DNA from: Bacteroidota bacterium
GTDB taxonomy: Bacteria; Bacteroidota; Ignavibacteria; UBA10030; UBA8401
Direction of reading: 5' to 3'
NCBI GenBank assembly: GCA_023229405.1
Contig: JALNZH010000052.1
Span: 1-16,312 of the forward strand
DNA length: 16,312 bases
Within the stretch, counting starts at the first letter, position 1; every line of letters starts with the position of its first letter. The notes under the pieces were generated by a model that was given only the letters and a program-made list of their open reading frames with translations, ran no database searches and was not told the origin of the DNA. Positions 1-6,827 of the stretch are shown here, one piece after another. A program made the position numbers and the translations under genes.

Positions 1-20
1 GCGCAGGCTAAGATAGTTAC

Positions 21-115
21 GTCATCCTTCTGCCGAAGGCATCCCTATCGGGAGACGCATCCTTTCCCGCAGGGATTCCTTCGGAACAAACAGCAAAGGA
101 TTTGCTCAGGATGAC
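21..115. repeat. Palindromic intergenic element with predicted multibranch fold
   Basis: The ends GTCATCCT (21-28) and AGGATGAC (108-115) are perfect 8-base inverted repeats. Inside, 33-46 pairs with 71-84 at 13 of 14 positions, 49-53 pairs with 65-69, and 92-97 pairs with 101-106 around a 3-base loop. The whole can fold as an outer stem closing two inner hairpins. This resembles REP/MITE-type dispersed non-coding elements, but only one copy is in the window, so dispersal is inferred. It lies 60 bases past the end of the BtuG-like gene and might serve as a 3' transcript end. It has no T-run typical of an intrinsic terminator. Confidence 0.55.
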
Positions 116-174
116 CGCTGTTTCTGCGCCGCGTCGAACCATTTTTACCTTTTTGCGTAACATCAGTACATCAT

Positions 175-1221
175 TTAACGTTTAAAGACAATCGTCCCGG
201 GATTAATTCCAACAGCGACACTATCTTTTTTCACAGCATTTTTATCATAAACAAACAGGTTTCCATTCGAGACATAATCAGACGCAGGAACACCGAGATA
301 AATATTTTCCGTAATATTATCAATGGCAATACCGTAAGCCGATTTGTTAATAAACGCGGATGCTGTTATTGTATTGGTTTTGGTATCAAATTTTGCAATT
401 GTTGCATACGATGGCAAAAGACCGTACCCTTTGGTCGAAACTGCAAATTTATAAATATTGCCGTACGTATTCATCGGAATCGTCATGATGTTTGTGACTG
501 AATCGCGATCTGTCCGTATTGAATACACCGAGGAAGGCACTTTATTATACGAACCAGTGCATAACACCAAAATGTCACCTTCGCTATCCAATGCAATTTC
601 ATTCGGCCCCAGTCCGACAACAATTGTTGTTACAACAGTATTAGTCACCGGATCAATCACTGAAACAGTACTGTCGGGAGTCAATCCGCCGGAATTGCAC
701 ACGTAAATTTTGTTATTTGTCAGGAGTATTCCCGTAGGATCGTTACCGACAGGAATGCTGTCCTTCACAACTGCAAACGTTGTAGGATTAATAACAGAAA
801 CGGATCGTTGTTTAAAATTCGTCACAAACGCTTTTGAATCGTTATAAATGGCAATCTTGTACGGACTTTTCGAAGGAAGAAAAATCGTGCCCAATGATTT
901 GTAAGTTTCAGACGAAATAACTTCGATCTTATGAGAATTATTGACAACGATATAGGTTTTTCCGTTATCATTTGCTAGATCGTTTGCATTATCACCAAGG
1001 GCTCTACTGTTCGCCGAGGAAAATACATCAGCATAGGGTTTGGAGGAATCGAAAGAATAAAATGATAATGTCGAATTTGAAGAATTTAAATTTCCCTCAT
1101 TAACAATAAATACCCCTTTTAATGCTACCGGAGTCGGATCGGCGGCCACGGGTGTGGGGTCATCGGATTTGCATCCTATCAATACAGCTGCTGCAAACAA
1201 AACATAAAACAACTTGGTCAT
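175..1221 (-). CDS. btuG: BtuG-like surface lipoprotein, YncE/DUF5074-type beta-propeller
   Basis: The 348-residue product starts with a lipoprotein signal peptide ending in the lipobox LIGC, with the lipidated cysteine at residue 17. The following residues KSDD resemble the acidic export signal that sends lipoproteins to the cell surface in Bacteroidota. From about residue 36 to the end there are repeating strands of the YVTN/YncE beta-propeller type, for example INPTTFAVVKDSIPVG and IDPVTNTVVTTIVVG. The motif FIVNEGNLNSSNSTLSFYS near residues 38-56 is typical of DUF5074 proteins. In Bacteroides, BtuG binds cobalamin very tightly and caps BtuB. The assignment rests on fold type plus position 17 bases behind a BtuB-like receptor under a B12 riboswitch; individual cobalamin-binding residues were not checked. 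AAGGAG (1229-1234) lies 7 bases before the ATG. A short DPTPVA repeat follows the signal peptide and probably acts as a linker. Confidence 0.75.
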   Translation of the reverse strand: MTKLFYVLFAAAVLIGCKSDDPTPVAADPTPVALKGVFIVNEGNLNSSNSTLSFYSFDSSKPYADVFSSANSRALGDNANDLANDNGKTYIVVNNSHKIEVISSETYKSLGTIFLPSKSPYKIAIYNDSKAFVTNFKQRSVSVINPTTFAVVKDSIPVGNDPTGILLTNNKIYVCNSGGLTPDSTVSVIDPVTNTVVTTIVVGLGPNEIALDSEGDILVLCTGSYNKVPSSVYSIRTDRDSVTNIMTIPMNTYGNIYKFAVSTKGYGLLPSYATIAKFDTKTNTITASAFINKSAYGIAIDNITENIYLGVPASDYVSNGNLFVYDKNAVKKDSVAVGINPGTIVFKR

Positions 1222-1238
1222 GGTGTAGCTCCTTATAA

Positions 1239-3164
1239 TTATTGAATATGTAACTGTGTAGAAAATGAAAAATTCCGTTGCGGCATGGGATAGCCGCTGA
1301 TAAATGCATACTCCTCATTCATGAGATTGTTTATTTCTCCTTTGAAACTGATGACTCCAATACCAGTTACGAGCGAATATGAAAGATTGATATCCACAGT
1401 CTCAAATGAAGGAAGAATAAAGCGTGGATTATTATCACTTTGCAGGTACCGGAAACCGGTAAAAGAGTAGATTGAATTCACCGAAACTCCTGAGAAGGCG
1501 GTACCTAATAAGAAAGACGCTGTTTCTCTTGGAGTATACCGCAGCCGTTTCCCCTGAGAATATTCATTGGCTATATCTGCACTCGTTTTGATGACATCCA
1601 CAATAGTGTGATTGTATCGTATATGGAGTATTTCATCGAACAGATATGCGTCTCCACGCATTTCAAATCCGTTCGAAGAAACAGCGCTCACATTATGCGG
1701 TGTCCAGATATTGCTCTGTCCGGGTGTCCAAATAATTTTATCTTTTGTAATAATTGAGAAGTAATTCGCTTCAAGCTCTATCTTCCCCGTAATATCTGTT
1801 GACACAATAATACCGGCATCCGCACTCAATAATCGTTCGGGGCGAATGTTTCCATTTCCGCCGACATTCCAATACAAATCGTTAAATGTTGGAACTCGAT
1901 AGCTTTTCCCATAGCTTGCTCTTAATCTAATTTCGGGAAGTGATTTCAATCCGAAATTCATGCCAAGTTGCGGACAGAGAGCTTCACCAACATCATTATA
2001 TGAGTCGTACCGAACCGACGGAAAAAATAAAAACTCTATGGGCGCAGATATTTGGTGTTGCGAAGAAAAGAAAACTGAGAATTGATTTCTCACGGCCGAT
2101 TTGACTTCATTACTTTGTATGTTTCCATACCCCATTTCGTTTCCAATAAACCATTGATGCATTTCACTCGATGCATATCGCATATTTGCCGAAAGATGAG
2201 CCATGCGGTTCAGATAATAACTGGACAGTGGTTTTCCCTCCATAATAATATTCGGATCAGTATAGTGTTCATGATTATACCGAACCGAAGCTGCTGTATT
2301 CACCAGTAATTGTTCTGATTGTTTCCAGTCCACATTCCATTGACCAATAATATCATTGTCGCGCATACGCGCTAGATTATCCTGATATTGATTCGTCACG
2401 GGATTTGGTTGACCGCGTTCGGCATTGGAAAGCCGAAATGAAAATGTTGAGGATTTATCACCCTCGATGTCCGTTGCAGAGAATGAGAAAGAAGTAAGTG
2501 AATAATCTGATCCTGTACGATTCAAGATTGTATCAATGAGCCCGTCAGAGTACCGGAATGGGAAATTGTTTTTTCCTGATTCTACATTCCCGCCAACATG
2601 TAACATAATCCCAAACGCTTCTCCACCGGCAGTGACACCGATGCTCTGTTGACCAAACGATCCAAACGTATGCGAAAGATCTAGGGAAGGTCTTTTCGTT
2701 CCTTTTTTTGTAACAATATTAATAACACCGCCAACCGCATCAGCACCAAACAATGCTGAATTACTCCCTCTAATTAATTCAATTCTCTCTACATCAGTAA
2801 GTGAAAATATTCCCAGGTCTACCGTCCCAATCTGATATGTTGTAAAACGTTTCCCGTCGACTAAAACTAATGTGTAGTCCGAAGCCATTCCTCTTAAGGA
2901 GACGGAATGCAGTGCACCGTGTCCGCCATACGACCGCACAAAAACTCCCGCCTCCTGTTTTATAACAGCTGCAACCGAATTCCCGTTGGAAGATCGTAGC
3001 GCCGCACTGTCGATTAACAGAATTGATATCGGCATTTTTTGCAGTTCGGTCTGGAACCGGCTGCCCGTCACAACGACGTCGTTCAAAGGGAAAATACGTG
3101 AAGAGTCATCCGTTGGATGCATTATTGGAAGAAACAGAAAGCAATATGTTAAAAGCAGATTCAT
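1239..3164 (-). CDS. btuB: BtuB-like TonB-dependent outer-membrane receptor for cobalamin
   Basis: The 641-residue protein has a hydrophobic N-terminal signal, a plug domain at about residues 27-155 with VVVTGSR at the start and IRGSNSALFGADAVGGVINI near 131-150, and then a long beta-barrel. The C-terminal part carries the family pattern NLMNEEYAFISGYPMPQRNF. Such receptors import scarce substrates across the outer membrane using TonB energy. Cobalamin is inferred from the B12 riboswitch directly upstream and the BtuG-like gene directly downstream. The ATG at 3164 follows the riboswitch terminator T-run by 2 bases and lacks a Shine-Dalgarno site; no ATG, GTG or TTG was found upstream in frame before a stop. 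The signal peptide lacks the usual positive residue at its start. The last residue is Gln rather than the common aromatic. Confidence 0.85.
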   Translation of the reverse strand: MNLLLTYCFLFLPIMHPTDDSSRIFPLNDVVVTGSRFQTELQKMPISILLIDSAALRSSNGNSVAAVIKQEAGVFVRSYGGHGALHSVSLRGMASDYTLVLVDGKRFTTYQIGTVDLGIFSLTDVERIELIRGSNSALFGADAVGGVINIVTKKGTKRPSLDLSHTFGSFGQQSIGVTAGGEAFGIMLHVGGNVESGKNNFPFRYSDGLIDTILNRTGSDYSLTSFSFSATDIEGDKSSTFSFRLSNAERGQPNPVTNQYQDNLARMRDNDIIGQWNVDWKQSEQLLVNTAASVRYNHEHYTDPNIIMEGKPLSSYYLNRMAHLSANMRYASSEMHQWFIGNEMGYGNIQSNEVKSAVRNQFSVFFSSQHQISAPIEFLFFPSVRYDSYNDVGEALCPQLGMNFGLKSLPEIRLRASYGKSYRVPTFNDLYWNVGGNGNIRPERLLSADAGIIVSTDITGKIELEANYFSIITKDKIIWTPGQSNIWTPHNVSAVSSNGFEMRGDAYLFDEILHIRYNHTIVDVIKTSADIANEYSQGKRLRYTPRETASFLLGTAFSGVSVNSIYSFTGFRYLQSDNNPRFILPSFETVDINLSYSLVTGIGVISFKGEINNLMNEEYAFISGYPMPQRNFSFSTQLHIQ

Positions 3165-3165
3165 G

Positions 3166-3211
3166 GAATAAAAATAAAAAGCCCAACCTTCCGGTAAAAG
3201 AAAGTTGGGCT
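3166..3211 (-). terminator. Riboswitch-linked intrinsic terminator before btuB
   Basis: On the minus strand AGCCCAAC (3211-3204) pairs with GTTGGGCT (3187-3180), giving an 8-base stem, followed at once by TTTTTATTTTTATT. It stands between the aptamer and the btuB start codon, as expected for a transcriptional off-switch. The 5' arm contains CCAAC, which is also in the 3' strand of aptamer stem P1 (3284-3280). P1 formation and a competing antiterminator could therefore be mutually exclusive; that mechanism is inferred. Confidence 0.75.
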
Positions 3212-3277
3212 AAGAAATATTGTTTGTAAGAATATTTTCTCAATCCATCCTCAGTCCTCGAAGGAGTATTGAACAAA

Positions 3278-3431
3278 ATGTTGGCAGGTCTCCTGGCTTG
3301 TTGTGCACTTTACCCATCCGATAGTTTCGAGCAATCGGATGGGTATTGGCATAACGTACAGTTGCGGGTCAGCCTCTGATTTGAACAGAGTTCCCATTTT
3401 CATCCCGGTTGTTGAACCGGGACACCAACAT
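3278..3431 (-). promoter_or_regulatory. Cobalamin riboswitch aptamer controlling btuB-btuG
   Basis: Read on the minus strand, the segment carries the B12-box signatures: AAAATGGGAA, then CTGACCCGCAACTGT, and at the 3' end GCCAGGAGACCTGCC. The outer stem P1 is formed by ATGTTGG (3431-3425) and CCAACAT (3284-3278), which fixes the borders. A long variable hairpin around 3312-3346 (TACCCATCCGAT paired with ATCGGATGGGTA) fits a peripheral stem. The element senses cobalamin and is expected to turn off the receptor and lipoprotein genes when the vitamin is abundant. Confidence 0.92.
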
Positions 3432-3437
3432 CGGTAT

Positions 3438-3468
3438 GAAAAAGAACAATGCTGCTATTATTGCAGCA
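3438..3468 (-). terminator. Intrinsic terminator after the DUF6580 gene
   Basis: Minus-strand TGCTGC (3468-3463) and GCAGCA (3455-3450) form a 6-base stem with loop AATAATA, followed by TTGTTCTTTTT. It begins 9 bases past the stop codon of the DUF6580 gene and ends just before the second aptamer, so it separates the two B12 units. The stem is short, so read-through is possible. A btuB promoter would have to lie in or just upstream of this stretch; I found no convincing one. Confidence 0.6.
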
Positions 3469-3477
3469 AACTCACGA

Positions 3478-3996
3478 TTACGCTTGCTGTTGTTCGGCAG
3501 CGGGAAGATAGTGTACAATCAGTGCATACGATCCGAATAGCACGCCGGAATAGAAAAGATCGCCGACGAGCGAATTGCGAAAGAACGGAAGCGCTGCGAC
3601 ATAACATTCTGCCAGTCCACTCATTGTTAATGGGTAGAACGTACCGCTCTGCCAGACACCGAAATTCGTAATAAGAAAAAAGAGAACTGATCCACTCACG
3701 GTCGATCCGGCGATTACCCCAATCGACTTATTCCGCGATGCCAACATTCCCAACATGCTCACCAAGAGGAATCCGATGTATACCCACACGATTCCATCAT
3801 ACACGCCAAGAAAATAGTCACTAATCATCAATGCTGCCAGCGGTAAAATTGGCGCGATTCGTTTATCAAAATACATGCCGCCAAACAAGGCAATGGCTGT
3901 GATCGGCGCAAAATTCATTGGATGCGGAATTAAACGGGAAAATGCCGCCGCCAGGATTAGACCGACGCCGATAACTGTTTTACTATTGAATTTCAT
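3478..3996 (-). CDS. DUF6580-family integral membrane protein, candidate B12-pathway transporter
   Basis: The 172-residue protein is very hydrophobic, with about five membrane segments (roughly 8-20, 30-60, 68-85, 93-112, 145-165). I recognise the DUF6580 pattern from SRLIPHPMNFAPITAIALFGG near residues 20-40, FFLITNFGVW near 106-115 and LPFFRNSLVGDLFY near 136-149. The size and topology resemble substrate-binding S components of ECF transporters. No ECF ATPase or T component is present in the window, so that comparison is inference. Its own cobalamin riboswitch points to uptake of cobalamin or a precursor such as a corrinoid or lower-ligand base. GGGAGG (4005-4010) lies 8 bases before the ATG and supports this start. 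Biochemical function is not established by the sequence. Confidence 0.75.
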   Translation of the reverse strand: MKFNSKTVIGVGLILAAAFSRLIPHPMNFAPITAIALFGGMYFDKRIAPILPLAALMISDYFLGVYDGIVWVYIGFLLVSMLGMLASRNKSIGVIAGSTVSGSVLFFLITNFGVWQSGTFYPLTMSGLAECYVAALPFFRNSLVGDLFYSGVLFGSYALIVHYLPAAEQQQA

Positions 3997-4025
3997 TACT
4001 GTATCCTCCCATTGATAAATCGTTT

Positions 4026-4058
4026 AAAACGAAAATGCCTCAAACAACAATTGAGGCA
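4026..4058 (-). terminator. Riboswitch-linked terminator before the DUF6580 gene
   Basis: Minus-strand TGCCTCAA (4058-4051) pairs perfectly with TTGAGGCA (4043-4036) around a 7-base loop and is followed by TTTTCGTTTT. It sits between the aptamer and the DUF6580 start codon. TGAGG at 4093-4089 could pair with CCTCA in the 5' arm and act as an antiterminator; this alternative pairing is inferred. Confidence 0.75.
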
Positions 4059-4114
4059 CGAAAAATTTTAGAAACAAATTTTTTGTCACCTCATTCCACG
4101 AAGGTGTTGGAAAT

Positions 4115-4272
4115 TCATGCCGGCAGGTCTCCTGGCTTATTGTGTGTGCCGCTTATCCGATCGCTTGAAGCTTTAGAACAGGCGGTAACAAAATTTACAG
4201 TTGCGGGTCAGCCTCTGATTTGAACAGAGTTCCCATTTTCACCTCGACATTTTCGTCGAGACACCTGCATGA
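4115..4272 (-). promoter_or_regulatory. Cobalamin riboswitch aptamer controlling the DUF6580 gene
   Basis: The minus strand shows the same B12-box set as the btuB leader: AAAATGGGAA, CTGACCCGCAACTGT and GCCAGGAGACCTGCC. The closing stem is TCATGC (4272-4267) with GCATGA (4120-4115). A 45-base core (4197-4241) is identical to the core of the other aptamer (3358-3402), including the variable stem CTCTG/CAGAG, while the peripheral parts differ. It probably shuts off the downstream membrane protein at high cobalamin. Confidence 0.92.
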
Positions 4273-4303
4273 TTTATGCTAAAGAACAAATTATTATACA
4301 AAG

Positions 4304-4332
4304 AAGATACGACATCATCGTTGAGATGTCAA
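4304..4332 (-). promoter_or_regulatory. Possible sigma-70-like promoter for the riboswitch/DUF6580 unit
   Basis: Minus-strand TTGACA (4332-4327) and TATCTT (4309-4304) are separated by 17 bases, the ideal spacing. The -35 hexamer overlaps the stop codon of the flippase gene. Transcription would begin near 4297, about 25 bases ahead of the aptamer. Bacteroidota use a different promoter consensus, so this depends on the host; a perfect TATAAT also lies at 4298-4293 but has no well-spaced -35. Confidence 0.4.
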
Positions 4333-5780
4333 GTTGATTTCCAGAACAACCTCTTCACCCTGTTCAGCTCGCTGACAGTAAAGAATCCTATCATGACCAA
4401 TCCACCGATCCACAACAAAAACAGGGCCGTCTTCATTATGACATTCAGATCGAACATGGTCACAACGGCAAACGCAACAGCAACCGAAAGCGCCAGTTTT
4501 CCGATCCGAACATATTCATATTCAATAAAATAGAATTTCTGAACGACGAAAAATAACGTCACTTCAACCATAATGTATCCGGCGAGAGTCGCATATGCTG
4601 CACCCATGATGCCAAATATCGGAACCAAAAGGAATGTCAATGCGATTTTTGTTACCGATCCTGATAATGATGTCGGAAAGAGATATTTCGTCTTTTTTTC
4701 AATCTGGATACCGGCGTTCAGATTCGTTCCGATTCCCATAAAAATATAACTCAACAGTACAAATGGCACGATCTCCAATCCAGGCCAATATTCAGGCGGG
4801 AGGATATATTTTTTGCCGAAAAACTTGTATCGGATAACATCTTCCAGAAAAAACGAAAGAAGTAAAAAGATGAACGAACAAAGCAAAAGATAATATGTCA
4901 TGACCCGCGAAAAAAGTATTTTCGCCTCTGGGTCTTTCGCATGTGAAAGAAAGAAGGGACGCCAGGCGAATTCGAACATGCCGGTGATGAGCGCCATAAA
5001 GATGCCCAACCGGTAATTTGCTTGATAGATACCGACGGCAGAATCATCCATCAGCATTTTTAAGATCGGACGGTCGACAAGTTGCAATAAAATTCCCGAG
5101 ACGCCGACGGGAACAATTGGCAATCCGAACTTCAATAACTCTTTCATCAATCCGGGATGGAATGAAAACTCGATTTGCCGGAGCGTGACCGGAATCAAAA
5201 ACAAGAATGTGCAAAACGAGGCGGCAAGATTGCTGATGAAAATACCTTCGATTCCCCATCGGAGGTAATAGACCGTGATGATGTTGAGAATTACTGTTAG
5301 CAGAATATTGAAGATCTTTGTTCCCGCGAAGAATTTTGCTTTGCGCTGCAACCGGAGCGACGCGTATGGAATCATTACTGCCGCATCAAAAAACAGAATG
5401 CCGGATGTATACAAAATAATCCGCGACAACCCTGCATCAATCTGAAAGACCGATGTGAGCGGCTCGGCAAAGAATAACATCAACAGCGAAAAGAGACCTG
5501 AAACGATTGCCACGGAAAGAAACGGCGTGCTGAAATTATCTTTATCGGATCCAATCTCTTTCGCCGATGCGTATCGAAAGTAGGATGATTCCATCCCGAA
5601 ACTGTAGAAGATAATAATGAATCCGATATACGAATATACATTGGCAACAATTCCGAATTCCGAAGTGGTAAGGATATTTGCATATAACGGGACAAGGGCG
5701 AAGTTCAGCAGTCTCGCTAGGATCGTACTGATGCCATAAATGGCTGTATCTGCACCGAGTCGTTTGAGTTGTTCGAACAT
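4329..5780 (-). CDS. Wzx-like lipid-linked glycan flippase (polysaccharide biosynthesis protein)
   Basis: The 483-residue protein is hydrophobic throughout, with about 12 to 14 membrane helices and no soluble domain, matching the size of the MATE/Wzx (MVF-like) polysaccharide transport family. The start MFEQLKRLGADTAIYGISTILARLLNFALVPLY is typical: a short amphipathic piece, then the first helix with the R..N...VPLY pattern. Such proteins flip undecaprenyl-linked repeat units from the inner to the outer face of the cytoplasmic membrane. It is the last gene of the glycan cluster, 35 bases after nadC. There is no Shine-Dalgarno site before the ATG. Substrate cannot be read from the sequence; other MATE-like lipid flippases are the alternative. 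Confidence 0.85.
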   Translation of the reverse strand: MFEQLKRLGADTAIYGISTILARLLNFALVPLYANILTTSEFGIVANVYSYIGFIIIFYSFGMESSYFRYASAKEIGSDKDNFSTPFLSVAIVSGLFSLLMLFFAEPLTSVFQIDAGLSRIILYTSGILFFDAAVMIPYASLRLQRKAKFFAGTKIFNILLTVILNIITVYYLRWGIEGIFISNLAASFCTFLFLIPVTLRQIEFSFHPGLMKELLKFGLPIVPVGVSGILLQLVDRPILKMLMDDSAVGIYQANYRLGIFMALITGMFEFAWRPFFLSHAKDPEAKILFSRVMTYYLLLCSFIFLLLSFFLEDVIRYKFFGKKYILPPEYWPGLEIVPFVLLSYIFMGIGTNLNAGIQIEKKTKYLFPTSLSGSVTKIALTFLLVPIFGIMGAAYATLAGYIMVEVTLFFVVQKFYFIEYEYVRIGKLALSVAVAFAVVTMFDLNVIMKTALFLLWIGGLVMIGFFTVSELNRVKRLFWKST

Positions 5781-5815
5781 AAGGAGATAAGGAATTCGCA
5801 GTCTGAGTGACGCAG

Positions 5816-6676
5816 TTATGAAATGAATTCCAACGAAATGTCCAATGCTTTGGGAGAGTGTGTCAACGCACCGACCGAAATGATGTCAACGCCGGTCTCG
5901 GCAATCGCTCGAACGCTCTGCAACGTAACACCGCCTGATGCTTCGACTTCAATTGCACCATGAATTACCTGCACTGCCTCTTTCATGTTCTCCAGCGAAA
6001 AATTATCCAGCATAATCCGATCGATTCCGCCGACGGAAATCACTTCCCGTACCTGTTCAAGAGTGGTTGTTTCCACCTCAGTCTTTACATCCATGTGTAT
6101 TTCTTTTAAATAGTTTCTACTATTCAAAACCGCATTTGTGATTCCACCGGCTGCCGCAATATGATTATCCTTAATCAAGACCATGGAATCCAGTGCAAAC
6201 CGGTGATTAATTCCCCCTCCGTCTAAGACCGCTTTTTTGTCAAGCATCCGCAAACCGGGGACGGTCTTTCTGGTATCGGTAATTTTCGCTTTGGTGCCGG
6301 CAATTGCATGGACAAATTTATGGGTTAGCGTCGCGATACCGGACATTCGTTGAAGGAAATTCAGTGCCACCCGTTCTCCGGTCAACAGACTCCGAACAGG
6401 ACCATGCACCCGGCCGATCGATACGCCTTTTTCAACCAGCGCTCCATCCTTCACATTCGGTTCAAACGTCACCTGGCCGTCAACATAACTAAAGACGAGT
6501 GTAACAATGTCGATGCCGGAAATGATACCGCTTTCTTTTGCAACGAATTCCGCATTGCCCAGTTGATCTTCCGAAATGAGAGATTCACTGGTGATGTCAC
6601 CGAATCCGATGTCTTCGAACAACGCTTGTTCGATCAGTCTGCCAATCCGGCTGTCTGTGAGATAATTATTTTCCAT
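5816..6676 (-). CDS. nadC: Nicotinate-nucleotide pyrophosphorylase (carboxylating), quinolinate phosphoribosyltransferase
   Basis: This enzyme turns quinolinate and phosphoribosyl pyrophosphate into nicotinate mononucleotide in de novo NAD synthesis. The 286-residue form shows the family motifs in order: EDIGFGDITSE at 21-31, LLTGERVALNFLQRMSGIA at 97-115, TDTRKTVPGLR at 133-143, DGGGINHR at 152-159, LIKDNHI at 167-173, VETTTLEQ at 201-208, IMLDNF at 221-226 and EASGGV at 245-250. I chose the ATG at 6676. A longer in-frame start at 6718 would add 14 residues that merely overlap the upstream Trm112-like gene and do not resemble NadC. The chosen start overlaps that gene by 11 bases, suggesting translational coupling. 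No nadA or nadB is in the window. Confidence 0.93.
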   Translation of the reverse strand: MENNYLTDSRIGRLIEQALFEDIGFGDITSESLISEDQLGNAEFVAKESGIISGIDIVTLVFSYVDGQVTFEPNVKDGALVEKGVSIGRVHGPVRSLLTGERVALNFLQRMSGIATLTHKFVHAIAGTKAKITDTRKTVPGLRMLDKKAVLDGGGINHRFALDSMVLIKDNHIAAAGGITNAVLNSRNYLKEIHMDVKTEVETTTLEQVREVISVGGIDRIMLDNFSLENMKEAVQVIHGAIEVEASGGVTLQSVRAIAETGVDIISVGALTHSPKALDISLEFIS

Positions 6677-6827
6677 CGGACTTCGGAAGAAGAATTGGAA
6701 TACCGTCGGCAACTTCAAAAACGTTCTCGCAGGATGCGCAGGTAAGCGTGGAAGTTTGTTCGTTATAGGTAAGATCGCCTTTGCAGTTGGGACAACAAAT
6801 GATCTCTAAAAGGTCTTGTTGAATCAT
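6666..6827 (-). CDS. Small Trm112/YcaR-family zinc-ribbon protein
   Basis: This 53-codon gene starts MIQQDLLEIICCPNCKGDL and ends in EVADGIPILLPKSDGK. The pattern LLEIICCPNCKG, then a CxxC (TCASC), then DGIPILLP is that of the Trm112/YcaR family. Two CxxC pairs (Cys12/Cys15 and Cys30/Cys33) can bind zinc; many bacterial relatives have lost some of these cysteines. In eukaryotes and archaea Trm112 stabilises methyltransferases; the bacterial role is poorly defined. The ATG overlaps the thioesterase stop codon as ATGA, and its own end overlaps nadC by 11 bases, so it is locked between both neighbours. It is easy to miss because of its length. Confidence 0.85.
   Translation of the reverse strand: MIQQDLLEIICCPNCKGDLTYNEQTSTLTCASCENVFEVADGIPILLPKSDGK

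Noticed and set aside
3303..3671. Plus-strand open frame across the riboswitch and the DUF6580 gene end
   Set aside because: It covers a structured RNA and the antisense of a convincing gene, and shows no recognisable domain.
4293..4332. TTGACA paired with the perfect TATAAT
   Set aside because: The spacing is 28 bases, too long for a sigma-70 promoter; TATCTT at 17 bases fits better.
6677..6718. Longer nadC start adding 14 residues
   Set aside because: The extra residues lie over the Trm112-like gene in another frame and do not resemble NadC; the ATG at 6676 gives a family-length protein.
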